Positions 1-7,878 of a stretch of DNA of 30,285 nt are shown piece after piece. The notes under the pieces were generated by a model that was not told the DNA's origin, ran no database searches, and saw only the letters and a list, made by a program, of their open reading frames with translations. Source of the DNA: CAZVPF01 sp964628195 (lineage in GTDB: Bacteria > Planctomycetota > Phycisphaerae > Sedimentisphaerales > Anaerohalosphaeraceae); assembly GCA_964628195.1 (NCBI GenBank), contig CAZVPF010000035.1:1-30285 (forward strand). The letters run 5' to 3'. The translations under genes were made by a program, and so were the position numbers. Numbering within the stretch: position 1 is the stretch's first letter; each line of letters starts with the position of its first letter.

Positions 1-2
1 AT

Positions 3-224
3 AAAATCTATGTCCAATGCTATAACGGCAGTTCATGGGTGATTATTGACTCTATCGGCGGCTGCGATCAGAATGTATGGCTGTATTACAAAAAGACACT
101 CAGCAATTCCGCCCTGGGCGGACAGTTCTTTAACGATTATTTCCGAATAAACTTAGCCGGCGAAGCCCTTAATCCCGGTGAAATTATCTGGGTGGACGAT
201 GTTCTGCTTACAGCGATAGAGTAA
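3..224 (+). CDS. C-terminal end of a secreted beta-sandwich protein (partial)
   Basis: The open frame enters from the left edge and stops at TAA 222-224; 73 codons are visible. The residues alternate hydrophobic and polar and include YNGSSW near the start and WVDDVLL just before the end. This looks like the last strands of a jelly-roll or LamG-like extracellular domain, where a closing 'DDV' strand is common. No catalytic motif can be seen. It lies 90 bp before the GH115 gene on the same strand, with no clear terminator between them, so it may belong to the same operon. An ATG at 39 exists but the frame is open to the edge, so it is a truncated gene and not a 61-residue protein. The family is not identified. 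Confidence 0.6.
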   Translation, partial: KIYVQCYNGSSWVIIDSIGGCDQNVWLYYKKTLSNSALGGQFFNDYFRINLAGEALNPGEIIWVDDVLLTAIE

Positions 225-314
225 TTATTAAAGAGACCGCCCGAAAAAATATTTAATACGGATGTTATATATTTTCCAGTTAATGCAATAATAATATAGT
301 CCAGAAAGATTACA

Positions 315-3300
315 ATGTCTTCTACTAAACTTAACAGTCACCTTAATTTTACAATGGCAGCTTATATTTCGGCATTTATTGTTTTGCTCGCCGGGCCGGG
401 AGTTTCCGGTGTGTATGATTCATCTTTTGTAATTACAAGTCCTTCAGAAACCGATGCTTGTTTGGTTATCGACGTCGATGCTCCATCGTGCCTTACAGTT
501 GCAGTAGATGACCTTCTGGAAGACAGTGAAGCTGTAACGGGCAAGAGGCTTGAGCTGCTTCATGAATTTCCTTATCTTGTGTCAGGTTCTTATATAGCAG
601 CCGGGGTTTCGGGCCAAAGCATGATTTTAAACAGGCTGGAAATGAAATACGAATTTGACTTGTCCGGGCTCGAAGGTAAAAGGGAAGCTTTTGAGATACG
701 CAGAATAAAGGACATAAGAGGCGGCATTGATTTGCTCATAGTCGCCGGCAGCGACCCGCGAGGTGCAATGTATGGGATTTATGAAATCAGCAAAGAAGCT
801 TTCGGGGTTGAACCTATGCACTTTTGGACCGGCATGTACCCCGAGCATAAAAGAAGAACCGCATGGGACAAAGGTAATTATTCTCAAGGTCCGCCGAGTT
901 TTAAGTACCGCGGCATATTTATCAATGACGAAGATTTCCTGATGGGATGGAAAGGCCGGGCCTCCGACCGTATTGTCGAACCGGAAATTTATAAAGAAAT
1001 ACTTGAAGCACTGTGCAGGCTCAGGGGGAACATGATCGCTCCGGCCATGTACGCCGAATACATGGATGCCGAAAGCATAAAGATGCTCAAGGAAAGGCAC
1101 TTGATCTATACGGCGTCTCACCTGGAGATACTGCTTTCAAATCCTCAGATTTACTGGAAAGAATTCTGCAGGAAAAACTGGGGGAAAGAACTGGCTTATT
1201 CGTTTTCGATGCACCCTGATAAATTGAAGCAATTCTGGCAGGATTCTATAAACAGACACAAAGATCACGAGGCGATCTGGCCTGTAGGGCTTCGCGGAAT
1301 AACCGATTACGCTTTCTGGCGAAGCGACCCCCATGCCCCTAAAACGGACAAGGCCAGGGCAAAGTTTGTGGAAAATGCGATCGGGTTCCAGTTGGACCTG
1401 CTTCGGGAGAACCTCGACAGCAAAGACTTCACCGCCTCGCTTGCTCTTTACGAAGAGATTCTCGACCTGTATGAAACGGGCCATTTGAATATACCTGACG
1501 ATATAATAATGATCTGGTGTGATAACGGCTGGGTCGCCGAAATGAGGCAATTGCCGGGTGAATTACATGCACGGCATCCGGGGGGCAACGGGGTGTATTT
1601 TCACCTGGCTAACTGTGACCGTCAGTGGAGCCAGTGGGTGGATCTGCATCATTTCCAGCAGCAGTTTCAAAAAATCGTTTACTCCGGGGCAACCGACTAT
1701 GCGCTGTTCAATGTCGGTGATATCAGGGAGATACCCCTGAACATAAAAGCCGCAATGGATGTGTCCTGGGATAGTTCCCAGGTGTTAAATGAAAATTGGG
1801 CGTCAAATTATCTGCAAAAATGGACAGACAATTATTTCGGTTCGGCAGGACTGGATGCAGCTGGTATATACAAAAGATATTTCGAACTTGAGTACCCGGT
1901 TTCCTGCACATGGGTTGTAGAGCTTGTCGCACCTTATACTCACAGTGACAAGCTTTACTCTCTCTGGCAAACGACATCTGCTGGTGAGTTTCTTGAAAAA
2001 GGCCCGTCACCGTGGTTTATTAAACCTTTCGCATCTCTTGTCGATTTTGAGAAAGCAAGGCAGCGGCGGGGGCAGGTTGTGGATGTTTCAGGCATACCAG
2101 GCAGACTCGAAAAATGGAATAAGCTGTATCTCGATGCGTTAAAGGTTATGCAGTTATTGCAGGGCAGCGACAGGCAGTTCTTTTTTGATAATATGATCCT
2201 GCAAATACAGATTTCACGAAATATTCACCTCTGGGCGGACAGTGTTATTAAAGGTTTTTCGGCTGCGGCAGATGGCGATTTTTGCGCCGCTGAGAAGCAC
2301 TTTACTCATGCCGCCCAGGCTATGTACACGATTGAATCTGAGAGGCAAAAATCCGAACACGGCAAATGGAAAAACTGGTATCGGGGGCAAATGCATAACG
2401 GGTGGCAATACAGTTTATGGTCACTGAGGCCGGAGGTTCATGCCGAACACGCAGAAAAACTTGCAAAGTACGCCCGTGCCGCTGGCAGAGTTCCACAGAA
2501 CGAGTTTTCACAGGTTGTGATTAATAATGACACAATCGCATTAACAAGCGATAACAGGCAGGTTGAAAAAAGCATTCGAGTTCCTTATAAGAAAGATGAT
2601 ATAAGATCGGCATACTTTGTTTTCACTGCGACAGGCATAGAGAAAAAAGATATTGCAAAAATTAGTGTCAATTCCTCAGACTATGCCCTGCCTGTAACGG
2701 GCAGCAGTTATGATTTTGCAGGAAATATTGAAATCGATGTATCCGATTTTTTAGCAAACGACAATACGCTCCGTTTTTACCTGGCAGGCAATGAAGCAAA
2801 CGGAGTTAAGATCAGCAATTCTCTTCTTGTGCTGAATTTGGCACACCCAGGAAACTCTGCCGCTGAGCAGTTCAATCAAGCCCGCACAGCATCGGACTAT
2901 GTTTCAATAGATATGTCCGACCCCGTCGACTGGGAACCTATGACGGGTTGGATTGGAAATCCTGCTGGTAAATACGAGGTTTCCGCCGGGAATGGAACAA
3001 TGTTTACGGTATCCGAAGCCGGCAGGGGTATGAAATGGCGAAGAAGACTTGACAGGCGGATTGACACATCAAAGTATCCGTATTTGAAGCTGCGATACAG
3101 GGCGAGAGACGTTCTGCCTGTCTCCGAGTACTTTCTCTACATGTCAGAGATCGATTCGGGCATGGCTGCCAATGATGTAATGCCCATAAGCCTTTCGTCA
3201 CTTATCTGTGACGGAAATGTTCATGAGGCAGTCGTGAAGATCGAACCAATGAATATAAATACTCTTGCGTGCCAGGTGCAGGCGGCAACGGAAAAATGTT

Positions 3301-5822
3301 ATGTCGAAGTTTTGGACATATCCTTTTATAAAACCGGCAAAACCAACGCAGACAAAAGCATAGTAGAAACGCTTAATTACATTCCTGGAGGTACAGAAAT
3401 AAAAGAGTACAACCCGGTAAAGCTCGAGTCGAATACAAATGTAGCCGGTTGGCTTGCAAACCTTGGTTTCGGTGATAGCTGGTTTGAAAATGAGGATGTA
3501 CTTATTGATAATGTTTATTTCAACTTGTGCACAGGCAAAAAGGCCATGGCTACAACATTGAAGGGCAAGGAAACGCTGTCAGTGGATATTGATGAAGAGC
3601 CCGGGATTATTTACCTTTTAATGGGGGCAAGGTTTACAGGCAAAGAGACTCCCTCGATCGGCGGCGGAGATATCGAATACATAGAACAGCCTCACAGGTT
3701 TCATGTGGAGTTGACTTATGCCGACGGGCTTGTGGACAGGATATTCCCAAAACGACTGAATGACGGCAGGTACAGAATAAGGCAGGGACTTTTCGTGTAT
3801 ACTGTTAAGCCCGCCAGAGATGCTTCTGTCGACAAGTTGAGTTTTATTGACAATATGGATAACGGCAGATTTATTGTACTGGCTGTTTCGACGGGATCAA
3901 AACCCATGGCTCAGAAAGCAAAAGCTCCCAAAGAGCAAGAACCTCTGAACAGGGCAACCCAGCCCTTTGAATCTAAAACTTTTAGCGGCAGTGGTATTTA
4001 TTGTGAAACTGATTTAGAGGCCAACAAAATCGGGCGTCTTTGCAACAGGCTGACGAACACTGAATGGCTGAAGCAGCCGACGAGCGTATACTCAATTAAC
4101 AGCATGGCCGAACTTGACGTTAAAGCGGATGCTTCAGTTATACGCCCGGCTCAGATTAGATTCGATTTGCAGATAACAAACAATACCGCAAAACCTGTTG
4201 AACTTGCCCCTGTTTTTCCGGATTTAAAAGGCATTTCGCCCGGCGGAAACACCGAAGAACTTTTTTACTGCTTCCCTAAAAGAGGTGCAGTGATAAGTAA
4301 CGCTAAGCTCGATCTCAAGGCCAGGTATGGCGGCGACTTTCCGCTGCAGTACATAGACGTATATCACGAACGGGCAGGCGGGGTCTATATTCTGACATGT
4401 GATATGCAAAATCATGCGAGAGATTTCCATGTCAATAAAAAGGATGCCGTGAATATATCCGTCGAATATTTACCCAGAACACTGCGGCCCGGAGAAACCT
4501 GGAAACTGCCCGCTGTAATTATAGGAACACATGAAAATGACTGGCATGACGCATTTAAAGCGTACAAGGGTTGGCTTAAAACATGGTACAAACCGGCAGC
4601 AAAGAGAAAGGACTGGTTCAGGGAAATATTCAACTTCAGGCAGTTGTTTCTTTCACACCCGATGCCGCGACCAAGCGGTGCCTTTGACAGGCATACCAAG
4701 GAGTACAACATCCAAAAAGTTCTCGAAGAGGACATAAAGAATTTTGGCGGAATCGACTACCTGCATATATTCGATTGGTACGACTTTTCATACGGACCCG
4801 GTGATTACGCTCCCTGGGATTACCTCGGCGGCGTAAATACTTTTCAGCGGCAGTTAAATTCTGTTCAGCAAATGGGCATACCCGTGGGTCTTTACGTGCA
4901 GGGGGTTTTTGTCCAGTCCACAACGGAAATAGGCAAAGCTAAAGGTGAAAAGTGGCAGGCACTTGACAGCAGCGGAAATCCTTATGTTGTTTACCCGAAC
5001 GTATATACAATTTGTTCTTCGGTGGCTGGTTGGCAGGATTATATAGCACAAACATGTTCCCGAATCGAAACACAGCTTGGCCCCAACGGCATTTATATTG
5101 ACTCTATCGGCATGGGTCCGTGGAAGTGTTATGCAGCAGATCATGGTCATCAGGTCCCGGCAGGCAGGGTTGACGGCGAATTTGCAATTATTAAAAATGT
5201 GCGAAGGAAACTGCCCGAAGACACAGCGCTTTATACCGAAGAAATACCTTCGGATGTTACGACACAATACCAGGATGGAGCGTTTACCTATGCTGTGAAT
5301 CAGTCTGTCGAAGCATTCACCCCTGTTCGGGTCAATATGGCACGCTTTGCGATTCCAGACTTCAAGACATTTGAAATAATCATTTGTGATATGCCTGTCG
5401 GTGATGATCTCGAAGCCATCAAAGCGGTGTTTTTCAATGGCGAGGGTATTTGGCTGGAAGGCATGGTTCCTGAGTTTTACTCATATAAAGCCTGTGAACT
5501 TATACGAAAGACCCACCGGATACTGCGAAAATACAGAGAGTCATTTTGCAGTGATTCGCCTGTTCCGCTGGTTGAAACACGTCATCCGGAAGTGTTCGCC
5601 AACTATTTCCCGGCGCGGGGGTGTAAAGTTTGGACATTGTTCAACAGCGGCTGGTCGACTGTAAGGGCAAACTTAATTGAAGTTGAACATGAATACGGAA
5701 TGAAATATTATGATCTCTGGAATGATCGCCCTGTCACCGCCGAGATAAAAGGTGATAAGGCGCTGCTCCATGTAGAAATAGGCCCGAGAGACGTCGGTTG
5801 CATTGCAGCCAAAAGAAGATAA
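315..5822 (+). CDS. Secreted GH115 alpha-glucuronidase fused to a DUF6259-type glycosidase-like barrel
   Basis: The product is 1835 residues, about twice the 800-1000 usual for GH115. A signal peptide covers about residues 1-32. Residues ~35-850 look like GH115, an inverting exo-alpha-1,2-glucuronidase family acting on (4-O-methyl)glucuronoxylan: the tract DPRGAMYGIYEIS, W322-PVGLRGITDY, and M399-IWCDNGW followed by a Leu-Pro. Residues ~880-1040 form a beta-rich linker domain (SIDMSDPVDWEPM). Residues ~1050-1400 are a second beta-sandwich, and ~1420-1835 resemble DUF6259, a TIM-barrel glycosidase-like family, with FDWYDF near 1482, IYIDSIG near 1592 (candidate nucleophile Asp) and YTEEIP near 1639 (candidate acid/base Glu). 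GH115 identity is firm; the activity of the second barrel is inferred. It heads the + strand cluster, 47 bp before the symporter gene. The ribosome binding site is weak (AGAAAGAT). No frameshift is visible in 5.5 kb, so the fusion looks real. Confidence 0.85.
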   Translation: MSSTKLNSHLNFTMAAYISAFIVLLAGPGVSGVYDSSFVITSPSETDACLVIDVDAPSCLTVAVDDLLEDSEAVTGKRLELLHEFPYLVSGSYIAAGVSGQSMILNRLEMKYEFDLSGLEGKREAFEIRRIKDIRGGIDLLIVAGSDPRGAMYGIYEISKEAFGVEPMHFWTGMYPEHKRRTAWDKGNYSQGPPSFKYRGIFINDEDFLMGWKGRASDRIVEPEIYKEILEALCRLRGNMIAPAMYAEYMDAESIKMLKERHLIYTASHLEILLSNPQIYWKEFCRKNWGKELAYSFSMHPDKLKQFWQDSINRHKDHEAIWPVGLRGITDYAFWRSDPHAPKTDKARAKFVENAIGFQLDLLRENLDSKDFTASLALYEEILDLYETGHLNIPDDIIMIWCDNGWVAEMRQLPGELHARHPGGNGVYFHLANCDRQWSQWVDLHHFQQQFQKIVYSGATDYALFNVGDIREIPLNIKAAMDVSWDSSQVLNENWASNYLQKWTDNYFGSAGLDAAGIYKRYFELEYPVSCTWVVELVAPYTHSDKLYSLWQTTSAGEFLEKGPSPWFIKPFASLVDFEKARQRRGQVVDVSGIPGRLEKWNKLYLDALKVMQLLQGSDRQFFFDNMILQIQISRNIHLWADSVIKGFSAAADGDFCAAEKHFTHAAQAMYTIESERQKSEHGKWKNWYRGQMHNGWQYSLWSLRPEVHAEHAEKLAKYARAAGRVPQNEFSQVVINNDTIALTSDNRQVEKSIRVPYKKDDIRSAYFVFTATGIEKKDIAKISVNSSDYALPVTGSSYDFAGNIEIDVSDFLANDNTLRFYLAGNEANGVKISNSLLVLNLAHPGNSAAEQFNQARTASDYVSIDMSDPVDWEPMTGWIGNPAGKYEVSAGNGTMFTVSEAGRGMKWRRRLDRRIDTSKYPYLKLRYRARDVLPVSEYFLYMSEIDSGMAANDVMPISLSSLICDGNVHEAVVKIEPMNINTLACQVQAATEKCYVEVLDISFYKTGKTNADKSIVETLNYIPGGTEIKEYNPVKLESNTNVAGWLANLGFGDSWFENEDVLIDNVYFNLCTGKKAMATTLKGKETLSVDIDEEPGIIYLLMGARFTGKETPSIGGGDIEYIEQPHRFHVELTYADGLVDRIFPKRLNDGRYRIRQGLFVYTVKPARDASVDKLSFIDNMDNGRFIVLAVSTGSKPMAQKAKAPKEQEPLNRATQPFESKTFSGSGIYCETDLEANKIGRLCNRLTNTEWLKQPTSVYSINSMAELDVKADASVIRPAQIRFDLQITNNTAKPVELAPVFPDLKGISPGGNTEELFYCFPKRGAVISNAKLDLKARYGGDFPLQYIDVYHERAGGVYILTCDMQNHARDFHVNKKDAVNISVEYLPRTLRPGETWKLPAVIIGTHENDWHDAFKAYKGWLKTWYKPAAKRKDWFREIFNFRQLFLSHPMPRPSGAFDRHTKEYNIQKVLEEDIKNFGGIDYLHIFDWYDFSYGPGDYAPWDYLGGVNTFQRQLNSVQQMGIPVGLYVQGVFVQSTTEIGKAKGEKWQALDSSGNPYVVYPNVYTICSSVAGWQDYIAQTCSRIETQLGPNGIYIDSIGMGPWKCYAADHGHQVPAGRVDGEFAIIKNVRRKLPEDTALYTEEIPSDVTTQYQDGAFTYAVNQSVEAFTPVRVNMARFAIPDFKTFEIIICDMPVGDDLEAIKAVFFNGEGIWLEGMVPEFYSYKACELIRKTHRILRKYRESFCSDSPVPLVETRHPEVFANYFPARGCKVWTLFNSGWSTVRANLIEVEHEYGMKYYDLWNDRPVTAEIKGDKALLHVEIGPRDVGCIAAKRR

Positions 5823-5869
5823 ACCTGGTATCGGCAAAAAAAAAGAAAGGCTAAATACGAAAGAATATT

Positions 5870-7588
5870 ATGACTTGGATTTTATCTGCAACAGAACTTG
5901 TTCCAACCGAATGGCTGATGGTTTTCATATTTATAGGAGGGGTTATATTCTGGGGTTGGCACATGCGCAAAGCAGGAGCGACAATGGAAAGTTCGTTCCT
6001 TGCCGACCGTAATGTCCCGGGATTTATCGCTTCTCTGTCCACCGTTGCGACGAACTTGAATGTTAATGACTTTTTCGGCGGCGCGGGTATGGCTTACGGA
6101 ATAGGGATGGTGATGGTGCACGGCCATTTTCTAAATGGTATAGCTTTAGTCATTGTCTCACTGTTTCTTGTTCAAAAACTCAGGCGGTTGAATGTTTTCA
6201 CCCTGGGCGGTTGGCTGGAGAAAAGATATTGCACGACTGTAGGTGTCGCTTACAGTTTATCATGGTCCCTTGTATGGATGATGTTTAACCTGGGTCTTTA
6301 TATATTCGCCGGGGCACTTGTGCTTAACCAGCTTGTCGGGTGGGATATGAAAGTTTGCATCATAGGCTTGTCCATCGTGGCAGCCGTTTATACACTTCTG
6401 GGCGGATTCAGGGCGGTAGTGGCTACAGATGTGCTGCAGATAGCTTTAATGTTTTTCCCTTTTATATTTGTTGCTGCTTCTGCATGGATTGCCATAGGCG
6501 GACCGGCCGGCCTTGCAGAGAGCCTTTCGCAGGACTATCCCGATAAGGCGCATCTGTGGCAGTTCGATACTCCTTTCGGGCCGCTGCCTTTGTTGATAGT
6601 CGCGACGGTCATGATGAATGTAACTTACTGGTCGACGGAGGCACAGGTAATCCAGCGGCCGCTCTCGGCTAAAAGCGAACAGGATGCGACAATGAGTTAC
6701 CTTGGCGCCTCTTTCTGGTTCACCGTTCTCGTCCCGCTGCTGATTTTAATACCGGCTTTGGCGGCGATAAAACTTTTTCCCAATCTTGAAAATCCTGACT
6801 ACGCGATGCCTTCCCTGATTTCCGAATTTCTCCCGCCGGGTTTATACGGAGTTACGATAATCGGCTTAATTGCGGGTTTCTTTTCGAGCGCCGATTCCCA
6901 GATAAACGCTTTCTGCGGCATGTTCATTCCGGATATATATAAAAGGTTCATTGTAAAAAATAAAAGCGAAAACCATTACGTAAAGGCTTCCAAGTTCGCA
7001 GGTGTGGCTTTTACTCTCCTTGCCATTCTCACGGCTCTTGTCTTCATGTGGAACCATGAGAATGAAAAACAGGGCATGACTATTTTTGCCCTTTCGATCC
7101 TTGTAACAATAATGCCGCCTTTTGGTGCGATAACAATCCTGGGCGCCTTATGGAAAAGAATTGGGTCCAAGGCAGCCATTGCAGGTCTTGCCGCCGGCAT
7201 GGTTACAGCGGTGACCTTGATAGTTATGGACCTTATCCCCATCGAGGTAACGATCGTCGAAAACGGTACTGCACAGACAGAAACTGTCAGATTGTTAAGG
7301 CATCTGCTCGGCGTTGATATCACGTTTACTTACCGTGGTTTTATCACAATTGTCATAACCACCTCTGTTACTGTCTTGTTCAGCTATATTTTCAAGCGAA
7401 CAAAAACCCTGGTCCCGCAGGATATAAGAGCCGGTTACGAACACAAAACGGCTAAGACACGCTGGAACTCTGATTCAGAGGAGATAGATATTTCAAATAA
7501 TTTTTCAGTCAAGTCTTTGATTATGGCAGGGATTTTAATAGTCGCCTGCATAGGGATGTACCTTTTCTGGTCATATTATTTCGCCTGA
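5870..7588 (+). CDS. Sodium:solute symporter (SSS family)
   Basis: A 572-residue polytopic inner-membrane protein with about 13-14 hydrophobic segments from residue 13 to the C-terminus. Family landmarks are the N-terminal region around SFLADRNVPG, the TLLGGFRAVVATDVLQ stretch near residue 175, and FFSSADSQINAF near residue 340. The Ser/Asp-rich stretch corresponds to the SSS segment that forms the Na2 sodium site. SSS carriers take up sugars, uronates, amino acids or carboxylates driven by sodium; the substrate cannot be read from sequence. Position directly behind the GH115 gene suggests uptake of a released saccharide. ATG at 5870 fits the length of the first membrane segment. It is followed after 49 bp by a small membrane protein gene. 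Confidence 0.9.
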   Translation: MTWILSATELVPTEWLMVFIFIGGVIFWGWHMRKAGATMESSFLADRNVPGFIASLSTVATNLNVNDFFGGAGMAYGIGMVMVHGHFLNGIALVIVSLFLVQKLRRLNVFTLGGWLEKRYCTTVGVAYSLSWSLVWMMFNLGLYIFAGALVLNQLVGWDMKVCIIGLSIVAAVYTLLGGFRAVVATDVLQIALMFFPFIFVAASAWIAIGGPAGLAESLSQDYPDKAHLWQFDTPFGPLPLLIVATVMMNVTYWSTEAQVIQRPLSAKSEQDATMSYLGASFWFTVLVPLLILIPALAAIKLFPNLENPDYAMPSLISEFLPPGLYGVTIIGLIAGFFSSADSQINAFCGMFIPDIYKRFIVKNKSENHYVKASKFAGVAFTLLAILTALVFMWNHENEKQGMTIFALSILVTIMPPFGAITILGALWKRIGSKAAIAGLAAGMVTAVTLIVMDLIPIEVTIVENGTAQTETVRLLRHLLGVDITFTYRGFITIVITTSVTVLFSYIFKRTKTLVPQDIRAGYEHKTAKTRWNSDSEEIDISNNFSVKSLIMAGILIVACIGMYLFWSYYFA

Positions 7589-7601
7589 CCATTGAGAATG
7601 A

Positions 7602-7614
7602 TTAACATTGTTAA
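7602..7614. promoter_or_regulatory. Small perfect inverted repeat TTAACA-T-TGTTAA
   Basis: Six-base arms around one central T lie in the 49-bp gap between the symporter and the 79-residue ORF. It has operator-like symmetry but no promoter hexamers beside it, and AT-rich palindromes this short can arise by chance. Confidence 0.2.
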
Positions 7615-7637
7615 AAATGGAATATTGAGTGTGATTT

Positions 7638-7877
7638 ATGACTGAGCAGGATAATAAAATGCATGATAGTGACAGAGAAAAGACAGGGGTTCCTATGGCA
7701 GGAATCAACGGAGCTATACTTTTTATGATTGGTCTTTTAATACTTGCTACGCCTTTCACTATAGAGATTGAAAACAGAGCAAAGTTTGTTATCGATATAA
7801 TAGCAGGCCTTTCAATGAGCGCAGTGGGCCTGGCAAGTCTTTTATATTCTCTGCATAAAAACCGGCGGAGAAACTGA
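7638..7877 (+). CDS. Small two-helix membrane protein, function unknown
   Basis: A 79-residue protein with a charged N-terminus (residues 1-19), a first hydrophobic segment at about 20-41 (INGAILFMIGLLILATPF), a short loop with several charges, a second segment at about 50-71, and a basic tail KNRRRN. It starts at ATG 7638 and its stop is one base from the start of the next gene, which argues for translational coupling and a real gene. I do not recognise the family. Some sodium/substrate symporters have a small two-helix partner (for example DUF4212-type subunits), but the sequence here does not show the motifs I would expect for that family. A role as symporter accessory is inference from position only. 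Confidence 0.6.
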   Translation: MTEQDNKMHDSDREKTGVPMAGINGAILFMIGLLILATPFTIEIENRAKFVIDIIAGLSMSAVGLASLLYSLHKNRRRN

Positions 7878-7878
7878 C

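Noticed and set aside
39..224. Stand-alone 61-residue gene from ATG 39
   Set aside because: The frame is open to the left edge and the residues before ATG 39 continue the beta-sandwich pattern, so it is the end of a longer gene.
4854..5267. 137-residue ORF on the - strand inside the GH115 fusion gene, and similar long antisense ORFs (for example 28812-29501, 27321-27959, 21152-21787)
   Set aside because: They lie fully opposite genes with clear family motifs, have no recognisable motifs or ribosome binding sites, and show the residue bias of shadow frames.
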